Shown piece by piece: positions 1-8,546 of a DNA stretch of 64,000 bases (the first letter of the stretch is position 1; each line of letters begins with the position of its first letter). A program made the translations under genes and the position numbers. The notes beneath the pieces were generated by a model. The model searched no databases, had not been told where the DNA came from, and worked only from the letters and a program-made list of their open reading frames with translations. The stretch covers positions 124,001 through 188,000 of the forward strand of contig NZ_PNXY01000014.1 of assembly GCF_002879865.1 (NCBI RefSeq). The letters run 5' to 3'. The DNA is from Paraburkholderia rhynchosiae (GTDB taxonomy: Bacteria > Pseudomonadota > Gammaproteobacteria > Burkholderiales > Burkholderiaceae).

Positions 1-43
1 GTGCGAGTCCAAACTCTTCCCATACCGATTCATGCAGCGCCAT
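1..43 (-). CDS. Uracil-DNA glycosylase family protein, N-terminal fragment (edge of window)
   Basis: Only the first 14 codons are present. The minus-strand frame opens with ATG at 43 and reads MALHESVWEEFGLA before the window ends. It overlaps the end of rimI by 14 bases. In Burkholderia-group genomes the gene after tsaB-rimI is commonly a family uracil-DNA glycosylase, and that synteny is the main reason for the name. The fragment itself is too short to show any catalytic motif, so the product is an inference. Confidence 0.45.
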   Translation of the reverse strand, partial: MALHESVWEEFGLA

Positions 44-524
44 CTGCGCCCTCCTTGGCAAACGATAAACGCATCACGATGGCGTCCTCCCGGCTGCGAT
101 GCCGCGCCGGGTAATAATTTTTGCGCCGGCCAATCGACGTAAAGCCGAAACGCTCGTAGAGCCGGATTGCGCGATGGTTCGACGGCCGCACTTCGAGCAG
201 CAGGCCATCGAGCTTCTCGGCGTGCGTCATGCGCACGGCTTCGCGCAGCAACGCAAGCCCGGCGCCCGCGCCTTGTGCCGCGGGCGTCACGCACAGATTC
301 AGCAAATGCATTTCATCGACAACCGGCATCAGCACGCAATAACCAATCAGCGTGCCGGTGACGTGCCGCAGGCAAATGCCGAAATAGCCGTTGCGCAGCG
401 AGTCGCCGAAATTGCCCCGGCTCCACGGAAATTCATAGGCGAGCTTTTCGATGGCAGCCACTTCGTCCAGATCGCCTTCGGTCATCGGCGATATGTAGCG
501 GTCCGCCAGCAGCACGCCGCTCAT
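30..524 (-). CDS. rimI: Ribosomal protein bS18-alanine N-acetyltransferase RimI
   Basis: A 164-residue GNAT acetyltransferase expected to acetylate the N-terminal alanine of ribosomal protein S18 in the cytoplasm. The acetyl-CoA-binding loop (motif A, QGAGAGLALL) lies near residues 85-95. It is followed by the RimI-typical EVRPSNHRAIRLYERFGF stretch around 110-130 and a conserved NYYP segment near 137. The start ATG overlaps the tsaB stop codon in an ATGA junction, so the two are almost certainly translationally coupled. Length matches the family. Confidence 0.93.
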   Translation of the reverse strand: MSGVLLADRYISPMTEGDLDEVAAIEKLAYEFPWSRGNFGDSLRNGYFGICLRHVTGTLIGYCVLMPVVDEMHLLNLCVTPAAQGAGAGLALLREAVRMTHAEKLDGLLLEVRPSNHRAIRLYERFGFTSIGRRKNYYPARHRSREDAIVMRLSFAKEGADGAA

Positions 525-1339
525 TGCCGGCCCTCGCCAGGCTGCGCGTCATGCGCGAGCGTCGCGGCCTGCACGTCCTTCGCGGCCTTCCCGGCCTTTT
601 CGGCCTTTTCGGCGCTGCGCTCGGCCGTGGTCTGCGCGACCTTGTTGCGGACGTACTCGGGGGCCGCCTGATCGGCGGGCACCGTGCGGCCGGCGCGGAA
701 CGCGCGCAACGCGGCGTACGCAAGCGGCAACGCGTGCGGCAGCGCTTCGCAATCGACGGTTCGCGCGGCGGCCACCGCCGGCAGCCGCGCGCCGAAGGCC
801 GCGGCGGCGTTGCCGGCCAGCGTGAACGGCTCGTCTGGCAAGACCAGCCGCTCAGGCGTATCGAGCGAGGCGGCCTGAACGGTGCGCCACTCGCCCTGAA
901 CATGGTCCCACGCGTAATCGGCCCAATAGATTTCGTCCATGCGGGCGTCGAGCGCGGCCAGCACGCGCGTGGCCGACACATCTCGCCGGCGGGCGCTTTC
1001 CGCGCAAACCAGCAAGGTGCTGACCGGCACGACCGGCAAAGCGAGGCCGAACGCCAGGCCTTGAGCAACGCCGGTCGCGGTCCGAAGGCCGGTGAACGAC
1101 CCTGGCCCGGAACCGAACGCGATGGCGTTGCAGTCGGCCAGCGTGAGGCCGGCTTCGTCGAAAAGTTCGCGGATCGCGGGCAGCAACCGCGTGCTGGACA
1201 CGGCGCCCGTTTGCTCGTGACGAAGCCACGTGCGCGGTTCGGCGCGCGCATGGCCCGCCTTGTCGGCAGCGGCGGACAGGAGCGCTACCGAGCAGAATTC
1301 GGTGGAGGTATCGAGGGCAAGAAGCACGGTTTGAGTCAT
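521..1339 (-). CDS. tsaB: tRNA threonylcarbamoyladenosine biosynthesis protein TsaB
   Basis: TsaB is the non-catalytic ASKHA-fold partner of TsaD and TsaE in making t6A37 on ANN-decoding tRNAs. The 272-residue protein begins MTQTVLLALDTSTEFCSVAL, the family's N-terminal phosphate-binding strand. It contains the conserved GSGPGSFTGLRTATG loop near residues 80-95. The open frame extends far upstream, but the sequence before ATG 1339 is not TsaB-like, so this start is preferred. The C-terminal tail is long and rich in Ala, Lys and Glu. It heads a tsaB-rimI-udg operon. Confidence 0.92.
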   Translation of the reverse strand: MTQTVLLALDTSTEFCSVALLSAAADKAGHARAEPRTWLRHEQTGAVSSTRLLPAIRELFDEAGLTLADCNAIAFGSGPGSFTGLRTATGVAQGLAFGLALPVVPVSTLLVCAESARRRDVSATRVLAALDARMDEIYWADYAWDHVQGEWRTVQAASLDTPERLVLPDEPFTLAGNAAAAFGARLPAVAAARTVDCEALPHALPLAYAALRAFRAGRTVPADQAAPEYVRNKVAQTTAERSAEKAEKAGKAAKDVQAATLAHDAQPGEGRQ

Positions 1340-1573
1340 GGACGGTATTGTAATCGGCGCCGCGCGCGCGGATGCGGTTTGGTCGTTTGGCATTGCGTGG
1401 GCTTGGCGGGTTGTATCTGGGCTTGGGCCTGGATCGGTCAGAGCCTGGTTTGGGCCGGGTTTAGCCTGACTTTCGTCCGGGCCGGCAGCATGCGTTTGGA
1501 ATAAGCTCTCGGCCACGCGACGGCGTGCAGTTGTTATGATCGTCGGCCACTTAACCCATCCCGCCGGAGAGCC

Positions 1574-1849
1574 ATGACGATGACGGACCTCGATACGCAA
1601 TTCACCCAAGCCCAGGAAGACGTCAAGCAACTGCCAGAGCGTCCAGGCAATCTCACGCTGCTGCGCCTCTACGCCCTCTTCAAGCAGGCGAGCGAAGGCG
1701 ACGTGCACGGCGACAAGCCGGGCTTCACCGACATCGTCGGCAAATACAAGTACGACGCCTGGGCTGCGCTTATGGGCACCGCGCAGGACGCCGCGAAACA
1801 GCAATACGTGGAACTGGTTGAATCGCTGAAAAGCGGCGCATCCGCCTGA
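1574..1849 (+). CDS. Acyl-CoA-binding protein
   Basis: A 91-residue acyl-CoA-binding protein, a small four-helix cytosolic carrier of long-chain acyl-CoA esters. Visible family signatures are LYALFKQASEGD (helix 2) around residues 37-48, followed by the KYKYDAWAALMG segment near 62-73 that supplies the ligand-contacting Lys, Tyr and Trp residues. A purine-rich GGAGAG sits about 4 bases before ATG 1574; an in-frame ATG two codons later is an alternative. It stands alone, divergent from tsaB and followed by the helicase leader. Confidence 0.9.
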   Translation: MTMTDLDTQFTQAQEDVKQLPERPGNLTLLRLYALFKQASEGDVHGDKPGFTDIVGKYKYDAWAALMGTAQDAAKQQYVELVESLKSGASA

Positions 1850-1953
1850 CGGACCGCGGGCCCTCGCACGCTTTGGCCGGACGGCTTCCCGCCCGCGCAG
1901 TGCAAATATTGCGCTAAGAAATGTCCTAAGAGTGGCGCAGTGCAACAAATACC

Positions 1954-2277
1954 TATACAATGCTGCCTGCGCTTCACTGCTTTGCCCGGCTTTCGTAAGC
2001 GGCCTTTGCGGCGCAGCGCCTCGTAGCGTTTAGCTCCAATCCAGTTTAGAACCTGTCCCCTCCTGCCTAGCCCCCTACGGGCGATCATGTCCCAGGCTGG
2101 CGGCAAGCCATATTGGCGTGTCGCATCCGATACAGCTTCTAACGAAAAGCTCGCCTTCATTGTTGCGAGCTGCCCCCGTTTTTCGATTTGCTCGCTGCTT
2201 CTTTGCTCGCTGAATCCGACGACTTGGGTATGCCGATTGGCGCCGACGTTTTAATTCCCTGTGTACCAAGGATTCTC
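1954..2277 (+). promoter_or_regulatory. Candidate promoter and long leader of the DEAD-box helicase gene
   Basis: The stretch 1850-2277 has no convincing gene. A good -10 hexamer TACAAT lies at 1956-1961 with no strong -35. If transcription starts near 1968, the helicase message has a leader of about 310 bases. A ribosome-binding site AAGGA at 2268-2272 sits 5 bases before ATG 2278. Long leaders are known for cold-shock helicase genes such as E. coli deaD; a regulatory role here is inference. Confidence 0.4.
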
Positions 2278-3909
2278 ATGACTTCGAGCAATACCCCCAG
2301 CAGCCCGTTGAACGCCATCGCCGACCAGGCACTCGGTCTCGCCGACGCACCCGCACAAGCCGCAGCCGTTGCTGCCGCTCCGGAAGCCGTCGCCGCTGAA
2401 ACCGCAGCGCCGACCGGCCCGACGTTCGCGTCGCTCGGTCTGTCCGCGGATGTCGTCTCCGCGCTGACCGCCGCTGGTTACCAGAACCCGACGCCGGTTC
2501 AGCAACGCGCGATCCCCGCTGGCATCGCCGGCCGCGATCTGATGGTGTCGAGCCCCACGGGTTCGGGCAAGACCGCCGCGTTCATGCTGCCCGCCATCGA
2601 GCGTTTCTCGCAACTGCAAAAGGCGCAAGCCAGCCAGCCGCGTGAAGCGCGTCCGGCAGACGGCGCCCGCACGCGCCGCCCGCAACCGGTTGCCCGTCCG
2701 ACCATGCTGGTTCTGACGCCGACCCGCGAACTGGCCATGCAGGTCACCACCGCCGCCGCCACGTACGGCAAGCATTTGAAGCGCCTGCGCACCGTCAGCA
2801 TTCTGGGCGGCGTCGCTTACGGCCAGCAATTGATGCTGCTGGCAAAGAACCCTGAAATCCTGGTCGCCACGCCGGGCCGTCTGATCGACCACCTGGAGCG
2901 CGGTCGCATTGACCTGTCGCAACTGCAGATCCTCGTGCTCGACGAAGCGGACCGCATGCTCGACATGGGCTTCATCGAAGACATCGAAACGATCGTTGCC
3001 GCTACGCCGGCTACGCGCCAGACGATGCTGTTCTCGGCCACGCTCGACGGCAAGATCGGCTCGCTGACCGGCCGCCTGCTGAAAGATCCGGAGCGTATCG
3101 AGATCGTTCAGCGCATGGAACAACGTACCAACATCGCGCAAACCGTCCACTACGTCGACGACCGCGATCACAAGGACCGTCTGCTCGATCATCTGCTGCG
3201 TGACTCCGGCCTCGACCAGGCTATCGTGTTCACGGCAACCAAGATGGACGCCGACCAGCTCGCAGGCCGTCTGGCCGACGCCGGTTTTGAATCGGCCGCG
3301 CTGCATGGCGACCTGCCGCAAGGCGCGCGTAACCGCACGATCCGCGCGCTGCGCGAGCGCCGCGTGCGCGTGCTGGTCGCAACAGACGTCGCCGCTCGCG
3401 GTATCGACATTCCGGGCATCACGCACGTGTTCAACTATGACCTGCCGAAGTTCGCTGAAGACTACGTGCACCGTATCGGCCGTACCGGCCGCGCCGGCCG
3501 CTCGGGTATCGCGGTGAGCCTCGTGCATCACGCTGAACAAGGCGCGCTGAAGCGCATCGAGCGTTTCGTGCGCACTCCGCTGCCGGTCAACGTCGTCGCA
3601 GGCTTCGAGCCGCGCAAGTCGGCCCCGTCGGGCAACGGCCGTCCTGGCTTTGGCGGCCGCGGCCGTCCGGGCGGCGGCAATGGCGGTGGCCGCCGCTTCG
3701 GTAGCGGCTCGGCCAAGCCGGCCGGTAACGGTAACGGCGGCGGCGCGCGCAGCGGCAATGGCGGCGGCTGGGCCGGCAAGTCGGCTGGCGGCGGTTCGCG
3801 TGATGGCGGCTTCGGCGGCGGTTCGCGCGAAGGCTACGGCGGCTCGCGTGACGGCGGCTACGGCGCACGCCGTAGCGACGGTCCGCGTACGGCGCGTCGC
3901 GGCAGCTAA
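2278..3909 (+). CDS. rhlE: DEAD-box ATP-dependent RNA helicase, RhlE type
   Basis: A 543-residue RNA helicase likely acting in ribosome assembly and mRNA turnover. An N-terminal Ala/Pro-rich segment (1-48) precedes the Q motif PTPVQQRAIP (71-80). Then come motif I PTGSGKT (93-99), Ia PTRELA, DEAD at 222-225, SAT near 253 and HRIGRTGR near 398-405. From about residue 448 to the end the protein is a low-complexity Gly/Arg/Ser tail with RGG-like repeats, typical of RhlE tails that bind RNA non-specifically. ATG 2278 is chosen over an upstream in-frame start at 2188 because of the AAGGA site. The gene is monocistronic. Confidence 0.92.
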   Translation: MTSSNTPSSPLNAIADQALGLADAPAQAAAVAAAPEAVAAETAAPTGPTFASLGLSADVVSALTAAGYQNPTPVQQRAIPAGIAGRDLMVSSPTGSGKTAAFMLPAIERFSQLQKAQASQPREARPADGARTRRPQPVARPTMLVLTPTRELAMQVTTAAATYGKHLKRLRTVSILGGVAYGQQLMLLAKNPEILVATPGRLIDHLERGRIDLSQLQILVLDEADRMLDMGFIEDIETIVAATPATRQTMLFSATLDGKIGSLTGRLLKDPERIEIVQRMEQRTNIAQTVHYVDDRDHKDRLLDHLLRDSGLDQAIVFTATKMDADQLAGRLADAGFESAALHGDLPQGARNRTIRALRERRVRVLVATDVAARGIDIPGITHVFNYDLPKFAEDYVHRIGRTGRAGRSGIAVSLVHHAEQGALKRIERFVRTPLPVNVVAGFEPRKSAPSGNGRPGFGGRGRPGGGNGGGRRFGSGSAKPAGNGNGGGARSGNGGGWAGKSAGGGSRDGGFGGGSREGYGGSRDGGYGARRSDGPRTARRGS

Positions 3910-3930
3910 GGTCAGCTAAGGTCAGCTAAG
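3903..3930 (+). repeat. Short tandem repeat across the helicase stop codon
   Basis: The 10-base unit CAGCTAAGGT occurs almost three times in a row, starting inside the last helicase codons so that each copy carries a TAA. It is followed by a small stem GCTAT/ATAGC (3931-3946) and four T. Repetition of the stop-codon region is visible directly; function unknown. Confidence 0.75.
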
Positions 3931-4043
3931 GCTATAGGACAATAGCTTTTCACAGCCAGCGACCGGCCTGCATGCTTTTGCATGTCAGCCATCGCCTGGC
4001 CTCGGAAGAAGCAGCCTGATAGTTGGTCGGAAGAGTTGGAAAA

Positions 4044-4109
4044 GACCCGGACGGCTCCTGCCGTCCACGGGTCGAAATGAGAACCGGTGCTCAGGCACCG
4101 GTTTTTTTT
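4044..4109 (+). terminator. Double hairpin ending in a Rho-independent terminator
   Basis: Two adjacent hairpins lie about 130 bases after rhlE. The first pairs GACCCGGACGGC (4044-4055) with GCCGTCC (4060-4066) and GGGTC (4069-4073). The second pairs AACCGGTGC (4082-4090) with GCACCGGTT (4095-4103) around a 4-base loop and runs into eight T (4102-4109). The second is a textbook terminator for the plus strand. The pair could also be the 3' part of a small RNA. The rest of 3947-4421 holds no gene. Confidence 0.8.
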
Positions 4110-4227
4110 CGCCTGCGAGCCATCGCCGCCTAAATTTCACGATGTGCAAAAATTTTTTGCGTCGTAAAAAATGATGTTGCAGAGCACAACTCGCACGATT
4201 GCAACAGGGAAAAAGTAATTTCTCAAT

Positions 4228-4340
4228 GTGAAACACACAGCATAACCGATTGATTTTTAATCAAAATAATTATTAAAAAAACGTGGGCGAGCGCCTATTG
4301 CGCGTTTATGGATTTGCCTAGACTCTTATATAAGACTTCA
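4228..4340 (+). promoter_or_regulatory. AT-rich promoter region of aceA
   Basis: A markedly AT-rich block (4228-4281), strongly out of keeping with the surrounding GC-rich DNA, precedes a TATATAAG element at 4327-4334 that can serve as a -10. No good -35 is seen at the expected distance, which would fit an activator-dependent promoter. The leader to ATG 4422 would be about 80 bases. Confidence 0.4.
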
Positions 4341-4421
4341 CGAAACGAAACGCCTTTCAGCGTGACCGCTTCGACGAAGACAGAGTCCACCGTTCATTTT
4401 CAGGCAACCAAGGAGCACACC

Positions 4422-5729
<1,308 letters not shown>

Positions 5730-5759
5730 CGGGCTCGCGGCCCGATCGCAAAAATGAAA

Positions 5760-5858
5760 GGCGAGGCGGCGGAAGAACGGCGAAGCGGTTTCGCCGGGAA
5801 GCCGCCATCAACAGGGAGGAGCCTCGCCATCGGTGCATCAGCGTGCAGCGCCGATGGC
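5760..5858 (+). ncRNA. Candidate structured RNA in the aceA 3' region
   Basis: The aceA transcript tail can fold into a nested structure. An outer stem GGCGAGGC (5760-5767) pairs with GCCTCGCC (5821-5828). Inside it, GGCGG (5768-5772) pairs with CCGCC (5802-5806), and GGCGAA (5779-5784) pairs with TTCGCC (5790-5795). A second hairpin GCCATCGG (5826-5833)/CCGATGGC (5851-5858) competes for three bases of the outer stem. A terminator follows at 5924. This could be a 3'-UTR-derived small RNA or a switch; no family is recognised. Confidence 0.4.
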
Positions 5859-5923
5859 GGGAGCCATGGAGAAACGTGCGCAGCGCAGAAAGTCAGCACA
5901 AACCATTGTGCGGCGAACAGACG

Positions 5924-5955
5924 ACGCGCCGGCCTGATCGCCGGCGTGTTTTTTT
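5924..5955 (+). terminator. Rho-independent terminator of aceA
   Basis: Stem ACGCGCCGGC (5924-5933) pairs with GCCGGCGTGT (5940-5949, one G-T pair) around CTGATC, followed by a T run to 5955. It ends the aceA transcript about 220 bases after the stop codon and lies just before the convergent uspA end. Confidence 0.85.
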
Positions 5956-6000
5956 GGCCGCCGATGACGGCACGGCCGCGAATTCGAGCGTCCGTCGGAG

Positions 6001-6435
6001 TCAGCGATACACGAGCACCGGAATTTTCGTATGCGTGAGGACCCGCTGCGTTTCGCTGCCGATCAGCAGGCTGCCGAGACCGCGCCGCCCATGCGAAGCC
6101 ATGAAGATCACGTCGCAAGGGCCGCGCTCCGCCGCTTCGATGATGCCCAGATACGGCGCCGGATGAACGCTGGTGCGGCTGTCGACGACAACACCCACAC
6201 GGCTCGCGGCTAACTCGACTTCGCGCAGGTGTTCGCGAGCTTCGCGCTCGCTGCGCTCGAGAAACTCGGACGGCGGTTCGACCACGATGTCGGAGAACGG
6301 TGCGTACGGATATTGCGGCAGGCACGCATAGGCGGTGATGCGCGCGCCGACGGCCTGGGCGAGATCGATGGCGCCGGCGATCGCCTTGCGCGAGAGGTCT
6401 GAACCATCGGTCGGAACGAGAATGTGCTTGAACAT
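6001..6435 (-). CDS. Universal stress protein, UspA family
   Basis: A single-domain 144-residue UspA-fold protein. It opens with the strand FKHILVPTDGSDLS, which carries the conserved Asp of the nucleotide pocket. Near residues 112-126 it has SHGRRGLGSLLIGS, the ATP-binding Usp signature (the first Gly is Ala here), and it ends IPVLVYR as the family does. Such proteins are usually ATP-binding stress or survival factors of unassigned biochemistry. It converges on aceA and has no operon partner. Confidence 0.9.
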   Translation of the reverse strand: MFKHILVPTDGSDLSRKAIAGAIDLAQAVGARITAYACLPQYPYAPFSDIVVEPPSEFLERSEREAREHLREVELAASRVGVVVDSRTSVHPAPYLGIIEAAERGPCDVIFMASHGRRGLGSLLIGSETQRVLTHTKIPVLVYR

Positions 6436-6540
6436 TGTGCCCTCCGTATCCGTAGCCTCAAAATCGATTGTAGGTCGCGGAAGCCGGCCCCAAACCGCTA
6501 TTGAGGGTCTGTCCGAATATGGAAAACCCGTTGCGCGACG

Positions 6541-7443
6541 TCAGCCCCAGTAGTCGGGAAGGCCATACGTATGCTTGAGAAAATCCAGAAAAAGTCGCAC
6601 TCGCAGCGGCAGATGACGGCGCTGCGGAAACACTGCGTGAATGCCGATGGGCGGCGCGGCAAACTCGTCGAGCACGCTCACGAGGCGCCCCGCCGCGATG
6701 TCCGCGCCCACCTCCCACCACGAGCGCCATGCGAGGCCGTGGCCTTCGAGGCACCACTCGTGCAGCACCGCGCCGTCCGAGCATTCCATCGTGCCGGAGA
6801 CTTTGATCGACACAACCTTGTCGCCTTGCTGGAACATCCAGCCGCGCTGCTGATTGGCACTCGCGCCAAGCGCGAGACAGTTGTGATGCGCGAGGTCCGC
6901 GAGGCTATGCGGAGCGCCGCGCCGGCTCAGATAAGACGGCGAGGCCACGCACACACGCCGGTTTTCGCCGAGCTTGAGCGACACGAGCGACGAATCGGGC
7001 AATTCGCCGAGCCGCACCGCGCAATCGAAACCTTCGTTGACCAGGTCGACGAGCCGGTCGGACAGATCGAGCGTGATAGAGACGTCCGGATGCGCCACCG
7101 TGAAAGCAGGCACCAGCGGCGCGACGTGCCTGCGTCCGAAACCCGCCGGTGCGGACAGCCGCAGATGGCCGCTCGCCTTCACGCCGCCCGCCGACACGCT
7201 CGCCTCCGCGTTCTGCATGTCGTGAATGATGCGCTGGCAGTCTTCGAGGAAGGCCGAGCCTTCGAAGGTCAGCGTGAGCTTGCGCGTGGTGCGCACCAGC
7301 AATTTGACGCCGAGGCGCTCTTCGAGCGCGTCGATACGGCGGCCGATGATCGCCGGCGCAACGCCTTCGGCAAGCGCCGCAGCGGACAGGCTGCCTTTGG
7401 CCGCGACGGTGGCGAAAGTCTCGATCTGCTTGAAACGGTCCAT
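6541..7443 (-). CDS. LysR-family transcriptional regulator
   Basis: A 300-residue LysR regulator. The winged helix-turn-helix occupies about residues 1-60 (FATVAAKGSLSAAALAEGVA...), followed by a linker helix and a periplasmic-binding-fold effector domain from about 90 to 295. The start MDRFKQIETF at 7443 was chosen because the upstream in-frame extension is not LysR-like. It is divergent from the haloacid dehalogenase gene across 148 bases holding a strong palindrome, so that gene is the likeliest target, along with its own promoter. The effector is unknown. Confidence 0.9.
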   Translation of the reverse strand: MDRFKQIETFATVAAKGSLSAAALAEGVAPAIIGRRIDALEERLGVKLLVRTTRKLTLTFEGSAFLEDCQRIIHDMQNAEASVSAGGVKASGHLRLSAPAGFGRRHVAPLVPAFTVAHPDVSITLDLSDRLVDLVNEGFDCAVRLGELPDSSLVSLKLGENRRVCVASPSYLSRRGAPHSLADLAHHNCLALGASANQQRGWMFQQGDKVVSIKVSGTMECSDGAVLHEWCLEGHGLAWRSWWEVGADIAAGRLVSVLDEFAAPPIGIHAVFPQRRHLPLRVRLFLDFLKHTYGLPDYWG

Positions 7444-7506
7444 GGACGGAGGCGCCGCTGGCGCGGCAAAGTGGCCGGTGCGCGTCAGATTAGGTGGGTG
7501 AAAGTA

Positions 7507-7560
7507 AAAGATCAAGTGATCTTTGGCCTCTTTTTAATTGCACGGCAGTGCTAATACAAT
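7507..7560 (+). promoter_or_regulatory. Palindromic operator and promoter between lysR and the dehalogenase
   Basis: A perfect 8+2+8 inverted repeat AAAGATCA-AG-TGATCTTT occupies 7507-7524. Downstream a -10 hexamer TACAAT (7555-7560) has only a weak TTTTAA (7532-7537) as -35, which fits activation from the palindrome. Expected start about 7567 with ATG at 7592. Assignment to the divergent LysR protein is inferred from position. Confidence 0.6.
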
Positions 7561-7591
7561 CCGTCCCGACCTCTGACAGGAGCGCACGGCG

Positions 7592-8455
7592 ATGTCGGCC
7601 ACAACGACACTCTCTCCAAAAGCAGTGATTTTCGACGCCTACGGCACGCTTTTCGACGTGCACGCGGTGATCGCGGCCGCGGAGCAGATTTTCCCCGGAC
7701 GCGGCGACGCGCTGTCGCAGTTGTGGCGTCAGAAGCAGATCGAGTACACGCAATTGCGCACGCTGGCCGATGCCGGCGGCGCCGCACATTACCGTCCGTT
7801 CTGGGACATCACGCTCGACGCACTGCGCTTCTCGGCAAAAAAGCTTCAACTTACGCTCGGCCGCACGGCTGAAAAGCGCCTGATGGACGAATACGCGTGC
7901 CTGTCCGCGTTTCCCGATGCGGTGCCTGCACTGCATCAGTTGCGCGATGCGGCGTCCGTGTCTGCGTCCAGGCCGGCGTCCAAATCTGCATCCAGGCCCG
8001 CAAGCGCGGCATCCGCATCGGCGGGCACCTCAGGCGGCTCCCCGCCCGGTCTCGCGATTCTCTCGAACGGCAATCCGCAAATGCTCGATGTCGCCGTGAA
8101 GAGCGCGGGCATGAGCGGCCTTTTCGACCATGTGCTTTCTGTCGACGCCGTGCGCGCCTATAAGCCCGCGCCGGCCGCCTATGCGCTTGGCACGCAAGCC
8201 TTCGACGCGCAGCCGCGCGAGATCGTCTTCGTGTCATCGAATGGCTGGGACGTGGCCGGCGCGACGTGGTTCGGCTTCACCACGTTCTGGCTCAACCGGC
8301 AAAACGCGCCGCTCGAAGAACTGGGCGTCACGCCGCATGGCACGGGCGCGGGCATGAGCGATCTACTGGCTTTCCTGAAGACGCTTTCAACTGCCGGGCG
8401 CGCTGGACGCGCCGGCGCCGCAGCAAGCCGCACGCCCCACAGCCCTGGCGCGTGA
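7592..8455 (+). CDS. Haloacid dehalogenase, type II (HAD superfamily)
   Basis: Likely hydrolyses L-2-haloacids to D-2-hydroxyacids, or a related small phospho- or halo-substrate. The nucleophile is Asp15 in FDAYGTLFD. The type II set of residues is all present: LSNGNP near 157-162, the lysine in YKPAPAAY, and the SSNGWDVAGA motif. At 287 residues it is longer than usual (about 220-240). The extra length comes from a low-complexity Ala/Ser/Arg/Pro insertion at about 120-151, just before the LSNG strand, and an Ala/Gly-rich tail. It sits between lysR and aceB, 91 bases from the latter. Confidence 0.88.
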   Translation: MSATTTLSPKAVIFDAYGTLFDVHAVIAAAEQIFPGRGDALSQLWRQKQIEYTQLRTLADAGGAAHYRPFWDITLDALRFSAKKLQLTLGRTAEKRLMDEYACLSAFPDAVPALHQLRDAASVSASRPASKSASRPASAASASAGTSGGSPPGLAILSNGNPQMLDVAVKSAGMSGLFDHVLSVDAVRAYKPAPAAYALGTQAFDAQPREIVFVSSNGWDVAGATWFGFTTFWLNRQNAPLEELGVTPHGTGAGMSDLLAFLKTLSTAGRAGRAGAAASRTPHSPGA

Positions 8456-8546
8456 CGACTGCATTCCCAACTCACCACTCAACTCAACCGACTACAACCG
8501 CATCTCAACTTTGCATCTTTGCAATCTGACCGACCAAGGAAAAAAC

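Noticed and set aside
2188..2277. Upstream start for the helicase
   Set aside because: The extra 30 residues do not look like a helicase N-terminus, and ATG 2278 has the only good ribosome-binding site.
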